A DNA stretch of 64,000 nt from Yinghuangia elevatio (lineage in GTDB: Bacteria > Actinomycetota > Actinomycetes > Streptomycetales > Streptomycetaceae), in the NCBI RefSeq assembly GCF_040649515.1, contig NZ_JBEZFP010000032.1:1-64000 (forward strand). The letters run 5' to 3'. Of this stretch, positions 24,431 through 32,635 are shown in pieces. Made by a program: the position numbers and the translations under genes. The notes beneath the pieces are model-generated. The model had not been told where the DNA came from, did no database searches, and worked only from the letters and a program-made list of their open reading frames with translations. The stretch's first letter is position 1, and the number at the start of each line of letters is the position of its first letter.

Positions 24431-25701
24431 ACACCGGATCCGCGCCTCGGCACGCGGTTCCCGACCTGGCCGATCCCGGTCTGTACGCCGACCACGACCC
24501 ACACGCCGTGTGGCGGGCGCTGCGCGCGTACGACCCCGTGTACTGGCAGCCTGTCGGCGCCCCTCACGCCGCCCGGGGCCAGGGGGCCGGCGGCCCGCGT
24601 CCTGACGCGGGCCTCGGCTTCTGGGCCGCCACCCGCTACGCGGATGTCGACCGCATCCTGCGCGACCACGAGGTCTTCACCTCCGAGCGGGGCACGCTGC
24701 TGAGCCTCATCGGCAGGCCCGACCCGGCGGCCGGGCACCAGATGGCGGCCACCGATCCGCCCCGGCACGACGCCCTGCGCGCACCCCTCCACAAGGCCAT
24801 GCGCGTCAGGTCGGTGGACGCCCACACACGCGAGGTACGCGCGGGCATCCGCGCCCTGCTGCCCCTCGACGGGGGCCCCTTCGACTTCGCCGCCGGCATG
24901 CGCGACCTGCCGCTCGTGGTCCTCGGCCTGCTGCTCGGGCTCCCCGAGGCGGACCGGCCGCACCTGGCCCGGCTGGCGATGACGGCCTCGGCCGAGGACG
25001 ACCCCGACCTCATGCTGCCGGAGGGTCCCGCGGCGACGCTGCGCCGCGCGCACCGCGAGTTGTTCGCGTACTTCACCGACCTGGTCCGCGCCCGGGCCCG
25101 CGATCCCCGCGACGACCTCGTGGGGATCATGCTCGGTATGCGGCACGACGGCGTGCGCATGCCGCCCGCCGCGATCGTGTCCAACTGCTACAGCCTGCTG
25201 CTCGGCGCCGCCGTCACGCTGTCCCAGGTCCCGGTCGCCACGGTCATGGCCCTGGCGGAGAACGGCGGGTACGCGGCCTGGGCCGCCCGGCCCGACCTGC
25301 TCGACAGCGGCATCGAGGAGAGCCTGCGGTGGGCCACACCCGCGCGCTACTTCATGCGGACCACGCGGCGCCCCGTCGAGCTGTCCGGTGTCGTCGTCCC
25401 GGAAGGCCAGCCGGTCGTGGCCTTCCTCGCGTCGGCCAACCGCGACCGCCGCGTGTTCACCGACCCCGACGTGTTCGACGTCGCCCGGCGCCCCAACCGG
25501 CACCTGGCCTTCGGGGCCGGTCCGCACTACTGCATCGGCGCGAACATGGCCCGGCTCACGCTGCGGCTGCTCTTCACCGAGCTGTTCGCCGCGTACGCCA
25601 AACTCGACGTGGTCGGCGAACCGGTGCGCATACGCTCGGTCTTCCTCGCGGGCGTGAAGAGCCTCCCGGTGCAGGGCCGCCTGCGCCGTGCCCCCGTCTG
25701 A
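24427..25701 (+). CDS. Cytochrome P450, coupled to a carrier protein
   Basis: 424-residue bacterial P450. Haem ligand Cys369 lies in FGAGPHYCIG, and the K-helix ExxR is EESLR. The I-helix segment reads LLGAAVTLSQV: the conserved Thr remains but the acidic residue normally before it is Val, so proton delivery may differ from standard P450s. ATG 24427 overlaps the carrier protein stop. By analogy to P450s that hydroxylate carrier-tethered amino acids, the substrate is probably an acyl or aminoacyl thioester on the neighbouring carrier; this is inference. Confidence 0.9.
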   Translation: MNTGSAPRHAVPDLADPGLYADHDPHAVWRALRAYDPVYWQPVGAPHAARGQGAGGPRPDAGLGFWAATRYADVDRILRDHEVFTSERGTLLSLIGRPDPAAGHQMAATDPPRHDALRAPLHKAMRVRSVDAHTREVRAGIRALLPLDGGPFDFAAGMRDLPLVVLGLLLGLPEADRPHLARLAMTASAEDDPDLMLPEGPAATLRRAHRELFAYFTDLVRARARDPRDDLVGIMLGMRHDGVRMPPAAIVSNCYSLLLGAAVTLSQVPVATVMALAENGGYAAWAARPDLLDSGIEESLRWATPARYFMRTTRRPVELSGVVVPEGQPVVAFLASANRDRRVFTDPDVFDVARRPNRHLAFGAGPHYCIGANMARLTLRLLFTELFAAYAKLDVVGEPVRIRSVFLAGVKSLPVQGRLRRAPV

Positions 25702-25749
25702 CGTCTTCGGCGCGTCCCCCGGGGATCCGCGATCCCCGGGGGCGGTGCC

Positions 25750-26577
25750 TCAGCGCTGGAGGAACCGTGCCCGCAGGGCCCCGACCTCCGCGTCGGTGAT
25801 GCCGTGCCGCTCCAGGAGCGGACCGAACCCGCCGTGCTCGCTGGCCACTTCGGTGAGGAAGGTGCGTATCGTCTCCTCCTCCGCGCTCAGGATCACCGCG
25901 GGTACTGCCCGGCCCGCGAGACCGGGCAGCACCGCCGTCGTGTGCGCGCGGATCGCGTCGAGCGCAAGCTGCGTGCGCGTGTAGTCGGCGACGATCGTGT
26001 CCTCGTCGGCGCCGAGCAGGTCGAGCACGCAGGCCGCGACGATGCCGGTGCGGTCCTTGCCCGCGGTGCAGTGCACCAGGGCGGGGGATGCGGCCGGGTG
26101 GGCGAACGCCCGGATCAGGTCCGCGAGATGGCCGGCGCCCTGGGCGGCGATCGTGGCGTACCAGAGGCCGAACTCGCGCGCGCCGAAGGGCGACGGCCAG
26201 GCCGGTGCGGCGCCCGCCGACGCGTTGGCCGCCGACTCGCTGCCCGATGACTCGCCGCCGGCCGCCCCGGTGCCTTCGCCGCCGCCCACGGACCGCGTCG
26301 CCAGCTCGATCGCGCGGATCTCCACAGCGGACGGCAGCGCGGGCCACGGCACGCCGGCACGCTCGGTGTCGTGCCGCAGGTCGACCACCAGGCCGAGGCC
26401 GAGCGCGGCGACGAGCGCGGCGCCGTCCGCCTCGGTCAGCCCGAACGGCGCGGCCGAGCGGAACAGCAGGCCCGGGCGTACGCGCGAGCCGTCGCGGGTC
26501 GGCAGCCCGCCCAGGTCGCGCAGGTTGATCAGCGGAAGGCCGGCCCCGATGGGGGACAGCGCGGTCTCGGCGGTCAT
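25750..26577 (-). CDS. Tyrosine-protein phosphatase (Y_phosphatase3/Siw14-like), intracellular
   Basis: 275 residues without a signal peptide. The phosphatase loop is HCTAGKDRTG with Cys170; NLRDLGG near residue 18 and VDLRHDTE upstream are typical of this dual-specificity or phosphoinositide-type group. ATG 26577 has GAGGAG 4 nt upstream. It is the last gene of the minus-strand ABC operon (26 bp after the permease), which links it functionally to the imported substrate. A low-complexity Gly/Ser/Ala insert sits around residues 95-115. Confidence 0.85.
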   Translation of the reverse strand: MTAETALSPIGAGLPLINLRDLGGLPTRDGSRVRPGLLFRSAAPFGLTEADGAALVAALGLGLVVDLRHDTERAGVPWPALPSAVEIRAIELATRSVGGGEGTGAAGGESSGSESAANASAGAAPAWPSPFGAREFGLWYATIAAQGAGHLADLIRAFAHPAASPALVHCTAGKDRTGIVAACVLDLLGADEDTIVADYTRTQLALDAIRAHTTAVLPGLAGRAVPAVILSAEEETIRTFLTEVASEHGGFGPLLERHGITDAEVGALRARFLQR

Positions 26578-26603
26578 GGCACTCCTCGGAGAAGCGGGGC
26601 CGG

Positions 26604-27566
26604 TCACTTGAGGCCCGAACGGACGAAGGCGTCGATGACGTGGCGCTGGAGCACCACGTAGAGCAGCAGGATGGGCAGGCAGGCCAGGCCCGAGGCGGCC
26701 ATCAGGGCACCCCAGTTGTTGCCCTCGGCGCCCATGAAGCCGCGGATGCCGACCTGGACGACGGAGTCGGAGCGCTGGAGGACCATCGCGGGCCAGAAGT
26801 ACTCGTTCCAGGCGGAGATGAACAGCAGGATGAACAGCGACGCGAGTGCGGGCCGCATGTTGGGGACCACGACGCGCCACAGCGTCCCCCACGACGTACG
26901 GCCGTCCATGCGGGACGCGTCGAGGAGTTCCTTCGGGAACGCGGCAAGGTGCTGACGCAGCATCAGCACGGCCATCGCCGAGCAGAGCGTCGGCACCACG
27001 ATGCCCGACAGCGTGTTCAGCAGCCCCAGCTTCGACAGCGTCACGTAGTTGGGGATCATGGTGACCTGGAACGGCACGAGCCACGTTCCGACGAACAGCA
27101 GGAAGAGCACGCGCTGTCCGAAGAACCGCCAGGCGGCGAACGCGTAGGCCGCGAGCAGGGCGATGAGGGTCTGGCCCACCGCGCTGAGCAGCGCGACCAG
27201 GAACGTGTTGGCGAGCATGCGGCCCATCGGGATCGCGTCCCACACGTGCCGCACGTTCTCCAGGCTCACCGGCCACGGCAGCAGCGACTGCCCCAGGGCC
27301 GTGCCGGGCTCGCGGAACGCGACGATGTACATCCAGTACACCGGGAACACGCACACCACGCTCAGCGCGCCGAGGACGACGTGTCCGAGCGCGGTGCGCG
27401 TACGCGAGCGGCTGCCGACCGGCAGATCGGCGAGGTCCTTGGGTACGCGGCGCAGCCGTGCCTTGGCGGCGACGGTGGCGGTACGGGGGCGCGCGGGCGT
27501 CGACCCGGGGTCGGGGCCGACACGTGGCGGAGGGGCGACTTCGACGAAGTATGCGGTGGTGGTCAT
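26604..27566 (-). CDS. ABC carbohydrate-type permease, UgpE/MalG-like
   Basis: 320-residue inner-membrane permease with about six helices and the EAA loop (DASRMDGRTSWGTLWRVVVPNMRP) that contacts the ATPase. The cytosolic N-terminal extension of about 60 residues is longer than usual. It pairs with the permease encoded just upstream in transcription order. Within this operon the closest functional template is the glycerol-3-phosphate (Ugp) system. Confidence 0.9.
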   Translation of the reverse strand: MTTTAYFVEVAPPPRVGPDPGSTPARPRTATVAAKARLRRVPKDLADLPVGSRSRTRTALGHVVLGALSVVCVFPVYWMYIVAFREPGTALGQSLLPWPVSLENVRHVWDAIPMGRMLANTFLVALLSAVGQTLIALLAAYAFAAWRFFGQRVLFLLFVGTWLVPFQVTMIPNYVTLSKLGLLNTLSGIVVPTLCSAMAVLMLRQHLAAFPKELLDASRMDGRTSWGTLWRVVVPNMRPALASLFILLFISAWNEYFWPAMVLQRSDSVVQVGIRGFMGAEGNNWGALMAASGLACLPILLLYVVLQRHVIDAFVRSGLK

Positions 27567-27593
27567 CGCGATGGCTCTCAGGGGCTTCCGGGG

Positions 27594-27647
27594 ATCTCGG
27601 GAATCCCGGGTATCTCGGTCATCTTGGGCATCTCGGGCGTCTCGGGG
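27594..27647. repeat. Six tandem 9-bp repeats between two permease genes
   Basis: Units starting at 27594, 27603, 27612, 27621, 27630 and 27639 follow (A/G)TC(T/C)(C/T)(C/T)GG(G/T)N with small changes. They fill most of the 96-bp gap between the permease cistrons and may form structure in the mRNA or be a slippage-prone spacer. Confidence 0.75.
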
Positions 27648-27662
27648 AGCGGGGTTTGTGTG

Positions 27663-28622
27663 TCAGTCGTCGTGGAAGCTCAGCCGGTCCGCGAGCCACA
27701 CGAAGAACATGGCGACGACCGCGAAGCCGACGAAGAACAGGGTTCCGGCGGCGGCCGCGTATCCCGCGTCGAAGCTGCGGAAGCCGAACTGCCACAGCAG
27801 GTAGTAGATGTTGGTGGTGGCCCCGCCCGGACCGCCCTGCGTGAGCGTGTCGATCAGCGGGAACGTCCACTGCGCGGACAGCAGGATGGTCATCAGCGCC
27901 AGGAACACCAGCGACGGCGACAGCAGCGGCAGCGTGATGCGGCGGGTGATCTGCGCCCTTGTCGCACCGTCGAGCGAGGCGGCGTCGGCGTAATCGCGGT
28001 TGATGCCGGACAGGCCCGCGGTGACCACGACCACCGCGAAGCCGATCATCTGCCAGCCGCAGATCCCGATCATCGCCACGAGCGCGGGACCCGGCTCGCG
28101 GAACACGTTCACCGGTCCGATCCCGAACACATCCAGGGCCCGGGTGACCGGGCCGCCGTCGGGTTCGAGCAGCCACCGCCACACCGCGGCGGTGGCCACC
28201 GGCGTGACGAGCGTCGGCACGAAGATCAGCGCGCGGTACAGGGTCGCGCTGCGCCCGCGCACGTTCTGCGCGAGCAGGGCGATGGCGACCGGGATCACCA
28301 CCGAGAACGGCAGCAGGCCCAACACGTACCACCCGGTGTTGACCAGGGCCTCGTGCAGTTCGGGCAGCGCCAGGACCTGCCGGTAGTTGTCCAGTCCGAC
28401 CGGCTCCAGCGGCGAGGTGGGCAGCAGGTTCCACTTGTAGAAGGAGAGTTCGACCGTCTGGGCGAACGGGCGGTACGTCCACGTGACCAGGAAGACCACG
28501 GCCGGGACGAGGTAGAGGTACGGGGGCAGCGCCGCCGCGATGCGGCGCAGCGGGGAAGGGCGGTCGCCGCCCCCGGCTCCGGGGGCGGCGGACTGCTTCG
28601 GCGCGGCTACTTCGACGAACAC
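27663..28622 (-). CDS. ABC carbohydrate-type permease, UgpA/MalF-like
   Basis: 319 residues with six hydrophobic helices and an EAA loop (DAASLDGATRAQITRRITLPLL). GTG 28622 is chosen because it follows the phosphodiesterase stop by 11 bp and precedes the first conserved helix (PPYLYLVPAVVFLVTW); the longer frame would run deep into the upstream gene. It forms the transmembrane heterodimer with the next permease. Confidence 0.9.
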   Translation of the reverse strand: MFVEVAAPKQSAAPGAGGGDRPSPLRRIAAALPPYLYLVPAVVFLVTWTYRPFAQTVELSFYKWNLLPTSPLEPVGLDNYRQVLALPELHEALVNTGWYVLGLLPFSVVIPVAIALLAQNVRGRSATLYRALIFVPTLVTPVATAAVWRWLLEPDGGPVTRALDVFGIGPVNVFREPGPALVAMIGICGWQMIGFAVVVVTAGLSGINRDYADAASLDGATRAQITRRITLPLLSPSLVFLALMTILLSAQWTFPLIDTLTQGGPGGATTNIYYLLWQFGFRSFDAGYAAAAGTLFFVGFAVVAMFFVWLADRLSFHDD

Positions 28623-28633
28623 GGGCGGGAGCC

Positions 28634-29488
28634 TCAGGCCTGCGCCGCGGCGCCGTGCTCGGCCATGTAGCGGCGCAGCGTCTCGACGTCGAGTTCGTAC
28701 ACGGGCGCGCCGCGGCCGACGGGCACGAATGTGGCGGTCGCCTCGTCCGCGTACACGTCGATGCGGGTGTACCCGCCGCCGGCGGTCCCGCGGATGAGCC
28801 CGGCCGGGGCCAGCACGTCGGCGGTGTACGCGGTCGCCGGCGCCACCCACACCGGTACGCCGCCGAGCGAGCCGCAGGTGGCGTGGTGCGCGTGGCCGGC
28901 CACGACGAGGCGGACGTCCGTGCCGCGCACCACCTCGGCGAGTTCCGCGTACTGACGCAGGGTCAGCATCTCCAGGATCTCCAGCGGGGACGGGATCGGC
29001 GGGTGGTGCAGCGCGAGAATCGTGCCGTGCTCCGCCGGCGTGGCCAACTGCTCGCGCAGCCAGGCGAGTTGGGCGTCGGTGAGGTCGCCGTGGTGGCTGC
29101 CCGGCTCGGTGGTGTCCAGCATCACGACGCGCAGGCCGTCCGCCTGGTGGACGAAGTCGCGTTCGTGGCCGACGGCCAGGCCGCCGAGCAGGTCGGCGTG
29201 GAACGCCTCGCGCTTGTCGTGGTTGCCCATGCCGAACAGCGCGGGGGCACCGATGCGCGCGGCCGCCTTCTCGGCGGTCTCGCGGAGCCTGCGGTACGAC
29301 GCGGCGTCCCCGGCGTCCGCGAGGTCGCCGGTGAACAGCAGGGCGGCGGGCCTGAGCGCGGCGGCCTCGACCTCGTCGAGGGCGGCTGCCAGGTTCGCCA
29401 GAGTGTCGACGGTGCCGTGCAGCAGTTCCCCTTCGGGGACCACGTGGACGTCGCTGAACTGGATGACGGTGTGCAGGGGCTTGCGCAT
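28634..29488 (-). CDS. Metallophosphoesterase, cyclic-nucleotide/glycerophosphodiester phosphodiesterase type (CpdA/GpdQ-like)
   Basis: 284 residues with the complete calcineurin-like metal set: FSDVH near residue 12, TGDLAD near 53, GNHD near 93, LHHPP and AGHAHH. GpdQ-like members hydrolyse glycerophosphodiesters. It lies between the binding protein and the permeases of a Ugp-like importer, so the imported compound is probably a phosphodiester cleaved in the cytosol (no signal peptide). cAMP is the alternative substrate. Confidence 0.85.
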   Translation of the reverse strand: MRKPLHTVIQFSDVHVVPEGELLHGTVDTLANLAAALDEVEAAALRPAALLFTGDLADAGDAASYRRLRETAEKAAARIGAPALFGMGNHDKREAFHADLLGGLAVGHERDFVHQADGLRVVMLDTTEPGSHHGDLTDAQLAWLREQLATPAEHGTILALHHPPIPSPLEILEMLTLRQYAELAEVVRGTDVRLVVAGHAHHATCGSLGGVPVWVAPATAYTADVLAPAGLIRGTAGGGYTRIDVYADEATATFVPVGRGAPVYELDVETLRRYMAEHGAAAQA

Positions 29489-29582
29489 TGCGGTGCCTTT
29501 TCGGGAGGGGGACCGGTCGGCCGGAGCCGGACCGGACCGGGTGGAGCCGGGGTCGGTAGGGACGTGCGCGCGCCGCGCCGGG

Positions 29583-30965
29583 TCAGGGGAGCAGCCCGCT
29601 CGCCCGCTTCTGTGCGTCGGCGAGCGTCGCGGCCGGGTCCTTGCCCTGGTACACCGACGCCTCGACGGCCTGGAGCAGCAGGTCGCGGATCTGGACGTAG
29701 CTGTTGCCGGGGAACGACACCCACGGCCGCAGGCGCGTGAGCTGGTCGAGGTTGGGCCGGATCAACGGGTTCTTGTCGGCCCATGGCTTCAGCGCGGCGG
29801 GGTCGTCGACGAGGGACGGGCGCAGCGGGAGGTAGCCGATCTTGCTGGAGATCTCGGTGTAGGCGCGGTCACTCGTCATGAACTCGATGAACTGCCACGC
29901 CGCGCGCTGCTTGGCCGAGTCGTCGGAGAAGACCATCAGGGCTGACCCGGAGTTTGTCGGCACCGCCGCCCGACCGGGGAACGCGGGCAGGGGAGCGGCG
30001 CGCAGGTCCCACTTCCCGGCCGCCGCGGCCTGCTGGAACATGCCCTGCAGGGAGCTGGACTCCAGCACCATGCCGAGGTTGCCGCGCGTGAACGCGTCGA
30101 TGGCCTGGGCCTGCGTGAGGTTGGGGGAGGCGCCGGACTTCACGAGGTCGGCGAGCGTGCCGACGGCCGCGGCCGACGCGGGCTCGGCGAAGGTCAGCTG
30201 CTTGCGGTCGTCGGAAAGGACCCGGCCGCCGTTGGACGCGATGATCGCCTGGAGGCACCAGTCGCCGGCCGACGCGGTGGCGCAGTCTATGTACGCGCCC
30301 TCCTTGCCGGCGTTCGCCTTGACGGCCAGGCCCGCCTTCTTGACGTCGTCCCAGGTGGCCGGCGGCTTGTCCGGGTCGAGTCCGGCCGCGCGGAAGGCGT
30401 CGGCGTTGTAGAAGAGGACCGGCGTGGAGAAGACGTACGGCATGCCGTAGGTCTTGCCGTTCCAGTCGCCGAGCGTCGCCGCGTTGGGGGCGAACGGGTG
30501 TGGTCCGCCGAACGAGGCCCGCACGGTGTCCTTGCCGACCAGGTCGTCGAGCGGCTTGGCCTTGAGGCTGTTGACCGCGAAGTCGAGGTCGCCGAACGTG
30601 ACCTGGCCGACGTCCGGCGCCTTGCCGACGACCATCTGGCTCTGGATCGACCCGACGACGTTCTGCGCGCCGCCCTGGGGAGGCCGGGTGGTGACGTGGA
30701 TGTTGGGGTTCTTCTCCTGGAACTCCCGGACCAGGCCGTTGATCGTGTCGGTCCACACGCCGGCCTGCGAGAGGTTGTAGGACTCGAAGACGATCTCGAC
30801 CTTCTGGTCGGGGCGCAGCTCGGGTGCCGCCTGGGCGGCGCCCGCGTCGTCGGCGTTGCCGGAGGTGCTGCCGCCGAGCCCGCCGCACGCGGTGGCGGTG
30901 AGGGCGAGGGCTGCGGTCGCGGCCGCGCCGGCAAGGCGGGCGCGTACGCGGCGGGGGGTGGTCAC
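29583..30965 (-). CDS. ABC solute-binding lipoprotein, family 1 (UgpB/MalE-like)
   Basis: 460 residues. The N-terminal signal ends in a lipobox-like LTATACGG. The fold matches extracellular binding protein family 1 (EIVFESYNLSQAG, GMPYVFSTPVLFYNADAFRAAG, AAWQFIEFMTS). UgpB-like length and the adjacent phosphodiesterase favour a glycerophosphate or similar ligand over a sugar, by inference. GTG 30965 has GGAG about 6 nt upstream. Confidence 0.9.
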   Translation of the reverse strand: MTTPRRVRARLAGAAATAALALTATACGGLGGSTSGNADDAGAAQAAPELRPDQKVEIVFESYNLSQAGVWTDTINGLVREFQEKNPNIHVTTRPPQGGAQNVVGSIQSQMVVGKAPDVGQVTFGDLDFAVNSLKAKPLDDLVGKDTVRASFGGPHPFAPNAATLGDWNGKTYGMPYVFSTPVLFYNADAFRAAGLDPDKPPATWDDVKKAGLAVKANAGKEGAYIDCATASAGDWCLQAIIASNGGRVLSDDRKQLTFAEPASAAAVGTLADLVKSGASPNLTQAQAIDAFTRGNLGMVLESSSLQGMFQQAAAAGKWDLRAAPLPAFPGRAAVPTNSGSALMVFSDDSAKQRAAWQFIEFMTSDRAYTEISSKIGYLPLRPSLVDDPAALKPWADKNPLIRPNLDQLTRLRPWVSFPGNSYVQIRDLLLQAVEASVYQGKDPAATLADAQKRASGLLP

Positions 30966-31117
30966 GGGAACTCCAGGTGGTTCGTGGGTGGTTCGTCGTT
31001 CGGGCGGCGGTGGCCGCCGGCCCGCGGAGCGCGGGGCCGGACGGACGGGGCGGGGAGACGGGGTGGCAGGTCGCGGTGGCGGGCCGGGGTGGCAGAGCGC
31101 CGTGCGGAGAGCGCCGT

Positions 31118-32326
31118 TCAGGCCGCGCTGAGGCTGGGCTCGGTGCCCGGCAGGCCGGTCCCGATCGGCATCGACTTGCCGGCCGTACGCTCCGGGCGCG
31201 GCGCCTCCTGCTCGCGCCAGACCAGGCGGCGGCCGGAACCGGCGTCGAAGAGGTGGATCCGGTCGGTGGGTGCGGTGAGGGTGACGGGCTCGCCGGGGAC
31301 GAGGCCGAGCGGGCGGGGCCCGCGTACCGCGATCCGGTCCGCGGCACCCGTCGGAACGCCGGTCGCGGTGCCGGCGCGGCACAGCGCGACTTCCTCGCTG
31401 CCCAGGTTCTCGACGGCTTCGACGACGGCGCGGATGCGCAGGATGTCGCCCGGGGTCTCGGCGGAGGTCGGCGTCAGGTGTTCGGGGCGTACGCCGAGCA
31501 CCACGTCGCGTGCGGGGACCCGGCCGGGCCACAAAGGTGCGGTGGTGCCCTCGGCGTCCACCCGCAGCAGGCCCGCGTCGGTGGTGGACAGCTTGCCCGG
31601 CATCAGGTTCATCGGCGGTGCGCCGAGGAACGACGCGACGAACACGGACGCGGGTTCGTCGTACACCTCGGTGGGCGTGCCCACCTGTTCGAGGCGGCCG
31701 CCGTCGAGCAGCGCGATCCGGGTGGCCATGGTCATCGCCTCGACCTGGTCATGGGTGACGTAGACGAAGGTGGAGCCGAGCCTGCGGTGCAGGGCGGCCA
31801 ACTCGACACGTGTCGCGGTGCGGAGCTTCGCGTCGAGGTTGGACAGCGGCTCGTCCATGAGGAACGCGCGGGGCTCGCGGACCAGTGCGCGGCCCAGGGC
31901 GACCCGCTGCCGCTGGCCGCCGGAGAGTTCCTTCGGGCGGCGTGCGAGCAGCTCGCCGAGTTCGAGCTGCGCGGCGACCTCGCGGACCCGGGCGCGGGCC
32001 ACCTCTTTGGCCGTGCGGCGCACGCGCAGCGGGAAGGCGATGTTCTGAGCGACCGTCAGGTGCGGGTACAGGGCGTAGCTCTGGAAGACCATGGCGAGGT
32101 CGCGGCGGCGCGGCGGGCTGTGCGTGATGTCGTCGTCGTCCAGCATGATGCGGCCGGACGTGGGCGGCAGGAGCCCGGCGACCATGCGCAGCAGGGTGGT
32201 CTTGCCGCAGCCACTCGGTCCCAGCAGCGCCAGGAACTCTCCGTCCGCCACATCGAGGGAGACCCGGTCGACGGCGGACGTGTCGCCGAATTTGCGGGTC
32301 AGCGCGTCGAGACGTATGCGGCCCAC
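31118..32326 (-). CDS. ABC transporter ATPase, UgpC/MalK (CUT1) type with TOBE domain
   Basis: 402 residues: Walker A GPSGCGKTT near residue 37, Q-loop VFQSYALYPH, signature LSGGQRQR, Walker B FLMDEP, H-loop THDQ, followed by a regulatory/TOBE region (about 240-370). It is the first gene of the importer operon read from 32.3 kb downwards and is followed by the binding protein at 152 bp. Such ATPases can serve several CUT1 importers in actinomycetes. Confidence 0.92.
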   Translation of the reverse strand: MGRIRLDALTRKFGDTSAVDRVSLDVADGEFLALLGPSGCGKTTLLRMVAGLLPPTSGRIMLDDDDITHSPPRRRDLAMVFQSYALYPHLTVAQNIAFPLRVRRTAKEVARARVREVAAQLELGELLARRPKELSGGQRQRVALGRALVREPRAFLMDEPLSNLDAKLRTATRVELAALHRRLGSTFVYVTHDQVEAMTMATRIALLDGGRLEQVGTPTEVYDEPASVFVASFLGAPPMNLMPGKLSTTDAGLLRVDAEGTTAPLWPGRVPARDVVLGVRPEHLTPTSAETPGDILRIRAVVEAVENLGSEEVALCRAGTATGVPTGAADRIAVRGPRPLGLVPGEPVTLTAPTDRIHLFDAGSGRRLVWREQEAPRPERTAGKSMPIGTGLPGTEPSLSAA

Positions 32327-32635
32327 GAGAACTCCTTACAGACGTGCGATGTGCGTTGTGTACGCACCACACGGTGGCGGGTCGCCGTGAACGAGACGTT
32401 CTCGCCGGATGTGGGCCCGGCATACGCGGCACCACGGTCGGCGGGACATTGGGTGAAGCCACGGATCCACAAACTGAACCAACGCTGCTAGCTATATGAC
32501 TAATAGTCGCAACGTCGCTGATGGGACGGTCTCCGGCGGTCCGCGAGACGCCGTTCGGGTGACAGTTGCAGCGTGAGATACACCGCATGGGCCGTTTAAA
32601 CGCGTGAGCAAGATTTTTACGGGAAACAAACGGGC
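32327..32635. other. 309-bp divergent promoter region of the ABC operon and chaA
   Basis: Contains two inverted repeats, GTGCG-N7-CGCAC (32351-32367) and GAACG-AGA-CGTTC (32389-32401), placed 25-75 bp upstream of the ATPase gene. Near the other end it has an AT-rich stretch (about 32490-32510 and 32600-32630) likely to hold the chaA promoter. No coding sequence is seen. Confidence 0.5.
32389..32401. promoter_or_regulatory. Operator-like palindrome GAACG-AGA-CGTTC
   Basis: Perfect 5-bp arms, 63 bp upstream of the ABC ATPase start. Its position suits a repressor of the importer operon (LacI, GntR or ROK type is common for CUT1 systems); no regulator gene adjoins it. Confidence 0.4.

Noticed and set aside
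24077..25701. Fragment of an NRPS gene cluster
   Set aside because: Only the carrier protein and P450 are present; no adenylation, condensation or thioesterase domain occurs in the window.
32461..32500. PHO box controlling the Ugp-like operon
   Set aside because: GGTTCAGTTTGTGG on the minus strand is only a weak match to the GTTCACC direct-repeat consensus; phosphate control is therefore not claimed.
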